Position numbers and translations under genes: made by a program
Part shown: piece by piece, positions 46,689-57,686 of the stretch
How the letters are laid out: each line of letters opens with the position of its first letter
How positions within the stretch are numbered: the stretch's first letter is position 1
NCBI GenBank assembly: GCA_963971305.1
Contig: OZ020303.1
Coordinates: 63,178,867 to 63,242,866 of the forward strand
Length of the DNA stretch: 64,000 bases
From: Arcuatula senhousia
Taxonomy: Eukaryota; Mollusca; Bivalvia; Mytilida; Mytilidae
Direction of reading: 5' to 3'
Notes under the pieces: generated by a model
What the model saw: the letters and a program-made list of their open reading frames with translations, nothing else
Told to the model about the DNA's origin: nothing
The model's database searches: none

Positions 46689-47813
46689 TTAGCAAGATGA
46701 ATTTCCAACTGCACAAAGAGTTCCAGATCCAGCAAAGCATCCAGCTCCCAAACCAAGGGTGAAAAAAGATACTATGCCACAAGCAACGCTTGTACCGGTA
46801 CATGACAAACCCATTGCTAAAGCACACTGGTTTAAACCTCGCTTAGGTCTGTCATTATTGTTTTCCTTCGATGGTTCGGCTTTACCCTTTAGGATCTGTA
46901 AAAAGGAAAACATAAAATGAATTCAAAGATACGGAGTAAAGTATAAAATCTTACAGTTATTCTGAGTGTGATATGTTTTTGTATCTCAAAGAAACCTATT
47001 TTTTTGTGTCGCAGAAAGTAAATAAAAACAGTAGTATAGATAGTAAAGGGTCATTAGGACATTGTGAACTTTAAGAGAGAACATTCTAAAATATGTACAC
47101 CAAATTCAATATTGAATCACCAGGACAAAGTGTAGTAGCATCTAGGTTATAACAAAACAATATATCTCTATTGTTAGATGATAATTAAAGTTAATGATGA
47201 TCAAGTATGCAGTCAATTGTCGATTATTGCCGCTTGTTTATCTATTATTACACATACTTTGACCTTTAACCATGATGCTGATCAAGAATGCATTTAAATG
47301 CATTTTTATTTAAATTTCAGCCAAGGGTAGTTTTTGTATCCTAATATTTTCCTAATATGATCGCTTCTTCAGCAGAAGGTTACAAATATAGCATGTACTT
47401 ACCATTTCTTCAAACATCTCAAGGTCATCAGAGGAAAGAGGACAGGTTGGATAGGCAGTTTCACATCTACTCTTAGAGTGAAATTCATCTCCGATATCAA
47501 TTGCGTCCATGGCTGCTTCCATGTGGGACAGATGCTTTATGCTTTTCTTAATCTTTTCAAAAGCCTCGGGATTGGATCGATACAGTTTAGCAAGGGCTTT
47601 AATTGGGTTGTTGCTATCGTCCTGTCCGTTAATAGCTTGGAGACAGTACAGTTTCTTTATACAGTCGAAGTGAGGTTCATATGTGAATAGGCGTTCACTA
47701 ATTGCCAGCATTGGTTGTAGATTGGAAGTTTCTGTATCTTTCAGCTGACCATCATCTTCTCCAAAGCAAGATGCAATGGTTATAAGCATAAGAGTAGTAA
47801 GTCTATAAACCAT
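46689..47813 (-). CDS. Secreted six-cysteine peptide precursor A (two exons, 205 aa)
   Basis: Exon 1 (47403-47813) encodes a signal peptide (about residues 1-18) and an acidic, helical pro-region with four cysteines in the pattern C-X5-C...C-X6-C (C51, C57, C117, C124). The donor AAATG|GTAAGT is phase 0; exon 2 (46689-46895) starts after CCTTTTTACAG and encodes 68 residues. These contain R-P-K-R, a furin-type site, followed by a 49-residue Gly/Ala-rich hydrophobic peptide with six cysteines, ending in Cys. Cysteine spacing is C-X7-C-X6-C-X13-C-X7-C-X6-C, an internal two-fold repeat. It is head-to-head with paralogue B at 57687-61260. I recognise no family; a processed hydrophobic Cys-rich peptide could be antimicrobial, membrane-active or a signal, all inference. 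Confidence 0.75.
46896..47402 (-). other. Phase-0 intron of peptide precursor A (507 bp)
   Basis: Minus-strand GTAAGT at its 5' end and TTTTCCTTTTTACAG at its 3' end. It separates signal plus pro-region from the processing site plus mature peptide, as does the 2.9-kb intron of paralogue B. Confidence 0.75.
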
Positions 47814-47949
47814 TCTGAGTTCCTACAAAATGAATAAGCATTGTTTTAAGTTAAAAAAGTTTAGTAAAACATTTTTATTTAGCATTTTGTTCTTAAGCTG
47901 ATTTTCAAAACAAGATTGATGTGAGGTTCAGCTTTACACTTTCCTTTCC

Positions 47950-48385
47950 TACGAAAGCCCAGAAGGGTCATACGAGATACGAGATTCGGAATTCGAGATT
48001 CGAAAATCGAAAATCGAAATTTAAAATTTGATATGCGAGTAACCAAACAAATTGCTTATGAAATTTCATCAGAATAGTAATTATACCTGATGCAACTTAA
48101 AGTCACGTGTCATTAAGTTCACGAAATTTGTTCAATTTCGCCGTTACTAAAAACGGGTCAGTCATTAATTGCGTCTAATGTAATTAAGGGATAACTAAAA
48201 TGATACGTGATAGATGATGATATGATTCATGGGTCTCCCGAATCCCGAATTTTGATATTGCACGTGTTTTTTTCTTTTAAGAACTATTTTGATTGGTACA
48301 TTATTATAAAACAAGCAAACTAATTGGTCATTATAATATTTAATTTAGAATTTCGAATCTCGAATGAGCCTTCTGGGCTTTCGTA
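47950..48385. mobile_element. Short TIR element just upstream of precursor A, possibly IS3EU-like
   Basis: TACGAAAGCCCAGAAGGGTC at the left is inverted at 48366-48385 (TACGAAAGCCCAGAAGGCTC). The flanks CTTTCC (47944-47949) and CTTTTC (48386-48391) match at 5 of 6. Inside both ends are short repeats of 'cgagattcgaaa'. TAC...GTA ends and a probable 6-bp duplication resemble the two larger elements in this window, although the TIR sequence differs. It starts 137 bp upstream of the ATG of precursor A, in its likely promoter region. Confidence 0.6.
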
Positions 48386-49400
48386 CTTTTCAGTCTATAA
48401 TTCACATTCAACGGTAAAAACAGCGTATTAATAAATGGTACATATAAATACATAAAGTTTTAGTAATTTTTTTCATTTGAACTCTTAGTCTGTTTTTAAA
48501 GCATTTTTTTCCGTTTTTCAATTCACCCGAATATCAATAAATCTCTACGTGCAATGTAATTTCATTATTGTGGTATTATTGTTATAAATATGTATAAAAT
48601 GAAAAAAATGAGCCTATTTTAAAGAATTTCTTCTTTTTGGGGGGGGGGGGGGGGTCGGCAAAAAATTAGCATAAAAAATTCACGCACATGCTTCACTAAA
48701 TTTTCAAATGGGTTGTCATTCACATTCAATCAATACTAAATTAATTAAGGAAATACTTTTACGCTTGACCGCAGGAGAAATTTTTTTCACAACTACAGCT
48801 GATGACAGTGTATAGAATTGAAAGAAATTGATTTTAATTTATTATAAAAAAAATACCTTCTTGTTAATAGAATAAGAGCATGCAGTATCTGTATTCTTAC
48901 CTTATTTGACCTGTAACAAAGATCTGCAATAATGGTATAAGTTTTAATCTAGCTTTGAAAGCTTTTTATACTTTCCAACATTCATATATTTTGCATATTA
49001 AGTGTTTTCGTTTTATTTCTATTTCGAAGAATCATTTGAGACAAGTAGATTTTCTACTGAAATATGTTGGCTACATCCCATAAATAACATAAGTATTTTC
49101 TCGTAATCACAACTTGACCACATTTTCTGAAGTTTTTTTTCTAAGAATCAAGATTACCTTGACCGGTCAATAAGCTTTCTTTGTGTGAAAGATTAATTCC
49201 CGGAGACTATTTTGGCAATTTACATGTATGTTCTCCTGTCGAAGTCAATAAGAAAAAATCTAGATATAATACGTTTTATATATTTAGGACCAGCTTAAAA
49301 AAGATTAATCAAACCTTGTTTCGAAATCAAAATACAACAAAATGTTTCTACACCCAACATCAAAGTTTTTTTTCAAACCTTAAGACTACCCAATTAATAA
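48386..49400. other. No gene seen
   Basis: AT-rich, with a 16-base G run at 48639-48654; no coding region supportable. Confidence 0.45.
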
Positions 49401-49409
49401 AAAAGATAA

Positions 49410-49695
49410 ATACTGTATGAATATGAAGATCTAGCAAAATATAACCAAACTTAGCCTAACAGGAAAACAAATTATGGTTTTAAGGTCTAACTTAGCCTAG
49501 GATAGGAAGAATCTGAGACATTTTGGCAAATTAGGATATTTGCACGGAAAATTCATAGCTTTGGTGTGTTTTCAACACAATTTTAGTGATGATGCCGGAG
49601 CGGGCTAACCTCGGGGAAAATATAAATCCTCCAGTGGCGCTAACCAACACGGATGATAGAAATCAAAATTACAACAAAGTACCAAAAGTAGATTA
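49410..49695 (-). repeat. Diverged inverted copy of the ~360-bp family
   Basis: 'gatgccggagcgggctaacctcgggg' (49589-49614) and 'gcgctaacc' followed by 'aacaaagt' match the array units in reverse; 49420-49555 is a weaker match to the rest of the unit. Confidence 0.6.
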
Positions 49696-50034
49696 GGATG
49701 ATCTTAAATTGGTCAAATCAAGTCTTTAAATTTGATTGTTAACGTGTCTTTTAAAGACGAATTTTAGGGTTCTTTCGAGACTAACACCCAAGATATTACT
49801 GGCCTGGGCGCCATAAAACTGAAAAATACGTAAGTCTTATTTTCCATTGCGACTCCAATCAAAACTTTCTAATTTGATGACATCACAATGAGTTGAGAAT
49901 ATTCTCAGACTTAAGTAATTTTTCATGTTTTGTGGCACCCAGTTCTGATTTTCGTATTTAAGCTATGGAGACACTTTTCGGCAAGCTAATGCAATTGAAA
50001 TAGTTGGACCAAATTATTAATTTGACTTCAAGAT

Positions 50035-50165
50035 TCAAGACCTGCCCAAGGTCGGTGGTTTCCTCCGGGTACTCAAGTTTCCATTTTAACTGATCGCTCT
50101 ACATGGCCCAGGTGCGTCGATAAAGGGCGTTAAACACCAACACACACACATACACACACACACTT
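50035..50165 (+). repeat. SINE-like 3' fragment with (CA)n tail
   Basis: 'ggtcggtggtttcctccgggtactc', then 'gcgtcgataaagggcgttaaacacc' and a CACACA tail. This core and tail resemble tRNA-derived SINEs of molluscs as I remember them. A related tail ('gcaagggtgtaaaacaccaactcac') is at 25826-25850. The 5' promoter part is not recognisable. Confidence 0.5.
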
Positions 50166-50699
50166 AAGATTCAAGATTACCGTTAAATACATATATCGAC
50201 TTATAATCAAGTAATTGAAGATAGCATTTATGTATTAGAAATGCAAAACAGGTTATTTGTAATTCTCAGTAACGCTCAGTAGCGAAATATCTATTTGTCA
50301 AGAGTTTTTCTTCGAACAATTAGAATTACAACGCTTAATCCTTTATGGGGTGATGATAATAACGCATTCTGATAATACTTGTAAGACCTTTTGAGTAGAT
50401 ATTTCCCCTTAACTCGTATAAAAAGGTATGGACGATGTCCTACATTAAATCTTTTCCTTTTCCATTGAATAATTGGATGATTCTTGGTTCAGCTAATATA
50501 ACTAAAGGTAAGTTCTGTAACATAGTTGCTTAATATTGAGGGTTTGCCTTGTTTTTTTTTTACATTAAAGAACTTATTTATTCATTAATATAGGGAACTT
50601 GGTTATGACTCAGCAAAGCGAGTTAATTGTGTTTACTTTTACAAACAATAGATTTTTTCAACGCTTTGCTATGGAACGCCGTAACTGCCTTATGGTACT

Positions 50700-51031
50700 T
50701 TATTCTTTATCATGATGAGGTTTTTCTTTATTATGATGAGGTTTTTCTCTATTATGATGAGCTTTTCTCTATTATGATGAGGTTTTTCTCTATTATGATG
50801 AGCTTTTTCTTTATTATGATGAGGTTTTTCTTTATTATGATGAGCTTTTTCTCTATTATGATGAGCTTTTTCTGTATTATGATGAGCTTTTTCTCTATTA
50901 TGATGAGCTTTTTCTTTATTATGATGAGCTTTTTCTCTATAATGATGAGCTTTTTCTCTATCATGATGAGCTTTTTCTCTATTATGATGAGGTTTTTCTT
51001 TAATATGAGGTTTTTCTCTATTATGATGAGC
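50700..51031. repeat. Left subterminal 21-bp repeat array
   Basis: About 15-16 units of TTTTTCTCTATTATGATGAGC, with C/G alternation at the last base and CTT/CTC variants. Since 21 is a multiple of three, open frames here show a seven-residue repeat and are not genes. Confidence 0.95.
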
Positions 51032-51104
51032 TGTTAGAAGGGAATCATGGGAAATTAAAAGAATTATGGGAAATTAAGAGAATTAAGATAAACAAAAAGA
51101 AAAA

Positions 51105-52442
51105 ATGGCAGAATCAGAAATGTTGAAAGTTCTTCGGAAAGTTGGCTTGCTTCATGTGCGGGAAATGTTTGATAAAGAAAAAATAACACCAAATATTGTC
51201 AGCATGCTTTCAAAACATGAACTGGAATATCTGGGAGTTTCCATTCCAGCCCATATGATGACACTGCGAATGGAATGCATCAAGTACGGAAGCATGAAAC
51301 CTGTGAAAACTGATAGTTTGGATGGCCATCCAAAATATCATGTCGACAAAAATGTACTGGAATCGTTGTTGGATTGTGACTTTAAGATATCGGCCATTGG
51401 AAATCTCTTACAACTCTCGGAGAGAACAATCTATCGACGGATGGCTCATTTTGGACTACAGAAAAGAGATATTTCTGACATTGATGAAGACAACCTTGAC
51501 AATATACTTTCCGGCATTGTCGTAGACTTTCCTCGTTGTGGCGAACGCATGTTGCGGGAAATACTGAAAGGACAAGGAATTAAAATACAAAGATGGAGGT
51601 TAAGAGATGCCATTCATAGAATAGACTATGCTGGTACTCAAGAAAGAAAGACCGGTCGACTACACAGGCGTGTATACAACGTGATGGCACCGAACCACTT
51701 ATGGCACATAGACAGTAATCATAAATTAGTAAGATGGAGATTCATTATACTGGGTGGAGTTGATGGGTTCAGTAGGCTGATTATGTTCCTGCATTGTCGT
51801 GACAACAACACTTCCGCCACCGTATTGAATAGCTTTCTCTCTGGAGTGGCGAATTTTGGTATACCCTTAAGGGTTCGGTCAGATAAGGGACTAGAAAATG
51901 TATCTGTGGCGGATTTCATGTTGACAAAACATGGTGACGGCAGTATGATTACAGGCCCAAGCACGCACAATCAGAGAATAGAGAGATTATGGAGGGACGT
52001 TTACGAGGGTGTTTTGAGCTATTTCTACAACTTATTCTATCATTTGGAAGACCAGGGAATTCTAGATCCACTAAACGAACTGCATTTAGTAGGTCTGCAC
52101 TACATTTACATGGATGAAATAAACAGAAGACTTGATATTTGGACTCAAGCTTGGGCAAGCCATAGAATGAGAACAACAAAATCATCTCCTATCAATATTT
52201 GGATCGCCGGTCAAATAAAGAATCCAGTTGGTACACAACTCAGTGAACGAGATTTAGTTGATTATGGATTAGAGGGAAACGTTGATGCGGCTAATCTTAC
52301 GGACGACGGAAGGCCAATTTTTGAGCCAATGAACATTGCAATTAATGACCAACTAATGAGAGAAAATTTCAATAGAACAGGTACCAACTTTGGCATTGAT
52401 GACTTTGTGAATTGTGTTGAAATCCTTTCTGCACAAGCCTGA
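51105..52442 (+). CDS. DDE transposase of the IS3EU-like element (445 aa)
   Basis: Single exon, ATG in an A-rich context, 70 bp inside the left array. Residues about 5-62 look like a SAM-type helical domain ([16 protein letters not shown]). Residues 80-175 form a helix-turn-helix region ([19 protein letters not shown]). Residues about 190-350 are a retroviral-integrase-like core: [10 protein letters not shown] with D203, [12 protein letters not shown] with D260, and [11 protein letters not shown] with E293, giving a plausible D-D-E triad with 32 residues between the last two. It would cut and paste the surrounding element by binding its ends. All catalytic positions are present and no frameshift or stop breaks the frame. 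IS3EU assignment rests on ends and duplication length; other integrase-like superfamilies are possible. Confidence 0.85.
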   Translation: MAESEMLKVLRKVGLLHVREMFDKEKITPNIVSMLSKHELEYLGVSIPAHMMTLRMECIKYGSMKPVKTDSLDGHPKYHVDKNVLESLLDCDFKISAIGNLLQLSERTIYRRMAHFGLQKRDISDIDEDNLDNILSGIVVDFPRCGERMLREILKGQGIKIQRWRLRDAIHRIDYAGTQERKTGRLHRRVYNVMAPNHLWHIDSNHKLVRWRFIILGGVDGFSRLIMFLHCRDNNTSATVLNSFLSGVANFGIPLRVRSDKGLENVSVADFMLTKHGDGSMITGPSTHNQRIERLWRDVYEGVLSYFYNLFYHLEDQGILDPLNELHLVGLHYIYMDEINRRLDIWTQAWASHRMRTTKSSPINIWIAGQIKNPVGTQLSERDLVDYGLEGNVDAANLTDDGRPIFEPMNIAINDQLMRENFNRTGTNFGIDDFVNCVEILSAQA

Positions 52443-53754
52443 TTGAACTTTTTCGGTTCTGCATACAATAACAAGTAATATTTTACATGATCATTGTCTA
52501 TTTCTTCGCCTGTTTTAGTTTTGTTTTTAGTTTTCCAACTAAATTTAACAACTGTACACTGTAGGTCACCTCACGGTATTCAACAATGAGCAAATCACAT
52601 ACAGCATAGACCACAATAAAAGGCCCTGAAATGACAATGTAAAACCATTCAAACAAAAAAACTCATTTATGTACAAAATATTAAAGAAAAACAAATATGT
52701 AACACATAAAAAAACAACAACCACTGAATTACTGACTCCTGATTTTGGACATGCCGTTACATACAGAATGTCATGGTGTTAATATATACTGAACATGTTA
52801 TCTGGATCCCCAACTCTCCCACTAACCTGGGACAGTGGTGTAGCAGTACAACTTAAGAACGAACTATAAAAAATCATTTGAAAAGGCTAAACTCATCAGA
52901 TGGATAAACATACAAATACTGCTAATACAAGTGCACATGGCGGGGTGCGTACTTCTACATCCTTACAAAAGAAAACTAATAAAAAAATATCATGCATCTA
53001 AGACTAAATTATCAATCAGTACACATCAAACATCCAATGGATTTAGTGTAAAGACGTCAATAAAAAGCCAGAGAAAAGCATGACCTTGTGCTATGCGAGG
53101 TTGAAGGTTTGGTACCATTTAAACCCGCTGCAATTGTTTGCACCTGTCCGGTCAGGAATTTGGTGTTTAGTAGTTGTCAGTTTCATGTAGTTCATAGGTG
53201 TTACCTGTTTCTAGTTTTTTTTATATAGATTAAGACATTGGTTTCTTGTTTGAATGGTTAAACACTAGTAATCTATTGGGACCCTTTATAGCTTGATGTT
53301 AGGTGTGAGCCAAGGTGTTGAAGACCGTATCTTGACCTATAATGATCTATAATGGTTTACTTTCATGAATTGTGATTTTAGTGTGGTTGTCTCATTAGTA
53401 CTCATAACACATTTTTCTATATCTATCAACCAACTTGATACAAGAAATATCCATAAAATGACCTTGAACCTTATTTATTTTGAAGGTCATGCATCAAAGG
53501 TCAAGGTCGTTAATGGACTTCAAATTTTCAGCAGAAACCCTTATGAGCACTCACCCGAGAATCAAAATATTTCAATGAATGTCAAGAAAGCGTAGAACAA
53601 TGGATGTTGATAGCAAGACCTTGAACCCTAATATTCTCAAGGTCATTGGTCAATGTCATTTGATAATTCTTCATCCAATATTATCATTGTGAACACTATA
53701 GAATTAACATTACTAAATGGATATTAACCATTTTGGTACAATGAAAATCCATAA
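52443..53754. other. Non-coding interior of the IS3EU-like element
   Basis: Holds the transposase 3' UTR (AATAAA at 52615-52620) and AT-rich DNA. From about 53440, and again at 53970-54160, runs of 'tcaaggtca' and 'gaccttgaaccct' motifs recur roughly every 150-200 bp, a degenerate repeat. No second gene is seen. Confidence 0.6.
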
Positions 53755-53965
53755 TAGAGGGACTAAAGATACCAGAGGGATGGTCAAACTCATAAATCGA
53801 AAATAAACTGACAACACCTGGCTAAAAATGAAAAAAGACAAAACAAAGAAAACTTAATAATAAGCAACACAAACCCCACCAAAAACTAGGGGTGATCTCA
53901 GGTGCTCAGGAAGGGTAAGCAGATCCTGCTCCACATTTGGCACCTGTCGTGTTGCTTATGTCATA
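53755..53965 (+). repeat. Dispersed mussel-type repeat nested in the transposon
   Basis: 'agagggactaaagatacc', 'ctcataaatcgaaaataaac', 'ccaccaaaaactaggggtga', 'gggtaagcagatcctgctcc' and 'cctgtcgtgttgcttatgt' make up a block that I recall as very common in Mytilus sequences. This is a memory-based match. It is non-coding. Confidence 0.6.
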
Positions 53966-54801
53966 AAAAGACCTTGAACCCTATTGATTGACAAGGCAAT
54001 GCGTCAAAGGTCTTAATGGGACTGAAATTTTCAGCAGAAAAGCTTATGATCACTACAATCTAAATATGTCAATGGATTTCAATTAAATGTAGTACAATGG
54101 ATTTCCATATCCAGACCTTGATCCCTACTTGAATTGATTTTCAAGGTCATTTCAGTACTTAAAATTTTATTTTAGCATTTTGGGTATATTTAAATATCTG
54201 TGTAGCTTGACAACTAAGATTACATCAGAATCATTTGATATAAGATAAAAAGAGTTGGTTGAGGAATACAAAACATACAGATAAAATATTTTTATTGAAC
54301 AAATTAAAAGAAAAATGGTAACAAATACTAAGATACTCAAGTTTATTTTATGACTAGATGAACACTAAATATGTCTTTGATATCTACATGGGAAGTCCCT
54401 CCCATTATTAAGATAGAACAAAACGTTTCTAAATATAACTAAATGCAAGCAAATGAAGGGCTAGTGAAACAGGATCATACAACCACAGCATGTTGAATAA
54501 GTAAACATTAAAAGAGAATGTGAACACAACATTAGGTTAAGACTTTTTTTAACAAATAACTTCATCTTTCCAGTGATTACAAAAATTTGGTAAAATATTT
54601 TAGTTTAATTTTCATTGTGTTGCTTACAACTGCTGGCTTCACTGAACGCATTTGTTTTAAATATAAGACTTTGCTATGTTTTTTTTTCTACAAATGAAAT
54701 CATAACAATCAATATTGCTTAATTGAAAAATCAAATATATGGTGCCCTGCCATGTGCAACTTGTGTTGTAGACGAGTAAAAAACCCCGCAACATTGCCTT
54801 A

Positions 54802-54990
54802 GGGCTATTCCAAAAAAAAAAATGTAGGGGGGGGGGGGTTGGAAGGCAGTTTTTGTCAGCACCCAGACAATTGTAATTGAGAATTATAGTGCACTATAGT
54901 GTGAAAAGTTGCTCTTATACCCATCACCCGTTTATTATTAATACAAAGTGCCTTCCAACCCCCCATACATTTTTTTCTGGAATAGCCCTT
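54802..54990. mobile_element. Harbinger-type MITE (189 bp) nested in the transposon
   Basis: GGGCTATTCCAAAAAAAAAA at the left and its inverse at the right (GGGCTATTCCAGAAAAAAAT) are flanked by TTA on both sides (54799-54801, 54991-54993). Similarity extends about 45 bp inwards, through a G run and 'ttggaaggcag'. TTA duplication suggests PIF/Harbinger. Confidence 0.8.
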
Positions 54991-55282
54991 ATGTGATTCT
55001 ACAATTAAGAGCCGTATAAATACTATTAGATCATGTTCAGTATTCAGAGAGAGATAACTTTTAAAGAGGACATCTGACAAATAAGGGTTTAGATTTTAAC
55101 CATTTCCAATTATAATTTTGGCTCTAAAGGTGTTCAAAATACATGCAAAGTATGTGAAAATCCTCAAATTTGGGTATTTAAAGGGAAATAACTCTTAGTT
55201 TTTAATATAAAATCTGACAATTTAGCCACGGGCGTTATAGTATCGGGGAGTGCAACGACATGGGCATTGCTTGTATATTAAG

Positions 55283-55640
55283 CTCATCATAATAAAGAAA
55301 AACCTCATCATAATAGAGAAAAAGCTCATCATAATAGAGAAAAAGCTCATCATAATAAAGAAAATGTTCATCATAATAGAGAAAATGCTCATCATAATAG
55401 AGAAAAAGTTCATCATAATAGAGAAAAAGCTCATCATAATAGAGAAAAAGCTCATCATAATAAAGAAAAAGCTCATCATAATAGAGAAAAACCTCATCAT
55501 AATAAAGAAAAACCTCATCATAATAAAGAAAAAGCTCATCATAATAGAGAAAAAGCTCATCATAATAGAGAAAAAGCTCATCATAATAGAGAAAACCCTC
55601 ATCATAATAAAGAAAAACCTCATCATGATAAAGAATAAAG
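55283..55640. repeat. Right subterminal 21-bp repeat array
   Basis: About 17 units of GCTCATCATAATAGAGAAAAA, the reverse complement of the left array. Unit variants (ACCTC/GCTC/GTTC) are not in mirror order with the left array, so the two arrays have changed independently. Confidence 0.95.
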
Positions 55641-55674
55641 TACCATAAGGCAGTTACGGCGTTCCATACTTTGC

Positions 55675-57686
55675 GATACAAATAGTTTTATTAGTATTGT
55701 ATTGTGTCCCAAGCAGAAATCACCTTCAAATATTTACTTCATCTCTGATTGAAAAAAAAACAATTTTCATAACTACTGCAAAAATATATATATTTCTTTC
55801 TTAAATTCAGATTCAAAATATTGTTACACGTGTTGACTATGTGATTGCTAAAGGAAAATATTGAAAAAGAAAATTTGTTAAATCTTTATTAGACGTCCCA
55901 AAAAAACTGCATCCATTATAGTTTCGTGATAACCCCTGCTAGTGGCAAGAAGTCTCCGAAGGTAATCAATGGCCCGCTCGTTAGACTTGCTTGACTCAAA
56001 TTTTGTCAAAGAAAGGTTTTTAAACTAAATTTTCGTGTGTAAAACTGTGGAGCCAAGCACATTTTTTATGAAGCTTTGTTATGTGCTTTGTAAAAGATTA
56101 TCAAATTTAGGAAGGTTGGTTAAAAATAGTTCAAGCCCGCCACTTTTTATATGTGCTAGGAATCTTTATCAAAACACATAATTGAAAAGGTCGTTTTTAT
56201 GTTAGTTGTTGTTTGTTCAGAATTACAAATACCAAAACGCGGGTATAAACGGTTAATTTGGATATGCTATTTATCGATATTTCAAGGAGTAACCTCTCAT
56301 CAGTAGCATTTAAACCAAAACATTGGAAGGTCAAAATCCAAAACAGTTGGATACGAAAAGTACTCAAAACCAGAAGTAGGTCTTTCTATAGCAATAATAT
56401 TGTACGTTAAGTTTTAGTCTAGGACCAGTTGTAAAACAGCGACCACCGGTCACATTTTATCCTACTGGTTGTTTTCTATTGTGGATATTTCAACTGTCTA
56501 TGATATATGAAGGTTGTGTCACGTTCACTTATTCCACATCTCATCATTTTCTTTTACTTTTTCTGTAATAGTTTCTTATATACATATATAAATTAGATAT
56601 AGTCGCTTGTGTTTGTCCAAATAAATTCTATATCTTTAAGCCCCATCTTCTAAAGTAGGGGCATATAGTGTTTGGGTCTGTACGTCCGTCCGTTCCAAAT
56701 TGATGTTGCAAGATAAGGCTTTATGTCTTTCGGACATAATCTTGCTGTTAATGATCTATGTCTTGTGTTCATCCTGCAATCACAGCAAACTTGATTTGCT
56801 TTTTTAAAAAGATAAGCATTATATTGATTTTTAGCAAATTATTTATAGCACCAAACTTTTCACAGTTCCAGTTCCCGTCTCACGGTCCGTACATTAATCA
56901 CTGCACCAGCTTTCCTGGACTTCCCTTTTTAGGACCTCTTGTTACCCCAATAGTTCTAGAGAAGGAAAACATTAATGCCTGTCAGTTCAGTTGAATAAGA
57001 TGATCGCAATAACTAATTTGGATAGACAATTTCCACTTTATCTTAAGTTTGAATCTTTGGTTAAGGTTGAAGCTTTAAAATAGGGTTAGTTCTGTAAGAT
57101 TTTTATTTTATTGCTTGCATATATGTTTCTTTAATTTTCAATACTATTAGTGTTTAATAATTACAAATATCAAAACGCGGGTATAAACGATTAATTTGGA
57201 TATGCTATATATATGCTATCATCAGTTCAAGTCGGAACTCAAAATGTGGAAATTTTAGGAATTAATGGAAAAATGAAGAAATTGTTAGTTTTAAATGATC
57301 AAATCAGATCCATTGGAGGTCAGGTACAATGTCATGATATAGGCATTCAAAATGTGATCTTGGGCCGTTTTCGTTTAGAGTCAAAATGAGCTCTGGGGTC
57401 CTTTTTGTATTAATTTTTAGGAATTCCAACTTAAACTGTTTTGCAAACAGCTCTATAGCCAGTGTTTTCCCGTACAGCTATACAAAGTTCTGTATAGAAA
57501 ATTAGATTAAGGATTGTTCTGTCCCGTGACAATTCTACAACTCTTTAGTCCATTGACTTTTAAATCCATGACATCTACATATTTGTAGTCACAATAAGTA
57601 CACTTAATCATTGACTTTGACGTGACTACGGTATATTTCAATTACAATGAAATTGATGTATTTCACCTCTTTTGTAGATTCCAAAG
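55675..57686. other. Upstream region of peptide precursor B with dispersed repeats
   Basis: No coding region seen. 56225-56385 is an inverted match to 37086-37250, with part repeated at 57155-57215 ('caaaacgcgggtataaacg'). 56405-56580 belongs to the 'aaacagcgagcag' family. 56640-56700 is a fragment of a repeat with 'gtctgtacgtccgtccgttc'. The promoter and any 5' UTR exon of precursor B should lie near 57500-57686. Confidence 0.45.

Larger units (their letters stand above)
50664..55674 (+). mobile_element. IS3EU-like DNA transposon, 4999 bp plus 6-bp target duplication
   Basis: The element spans 50670-55668 between perfect CTTTGC duplications (50664-50669, 55669-55674). The ends are TATGGAACGCCGTAACTGCC and its exact inverse, extending about 50 bp as perfect TIR and then into inverted arrays of a 21-bp repeat (50700-51031 and 55283-55640). 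It carries one transposase gene (51105-52442). TAT...ATA ends, a 6-bp duplication and an integrase-like DDE enzyme fit the IS3EU superfamily as I recall it. 52443-55280 is non-coding and hosts later insertions (53755-53965, 54802-54990). The element is complete in structure and was probably recently active. Confidence 0.85.

Noticed and set aside
50627..51037. Open frames of repeated SFFSIMM / IIIEKKL heptads (also 55222-55681)
   Set aside because: These are the 21-bp subterminal arrays of the transposon read as protein on either strand, not genes.
53440..54170. TCAAGGTCA motifs as nuclear-receptor response elements
   Set aside because: They recur as part of a degenerate repeat within transposon non-coding DNA, with no gene nearby to regulate.
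54856..55080. 74-codon minus-strand frame at the Harbinger MITE
   Set aside because: Overlaps the MITE's inverted repeats; no recognisable protein feature.
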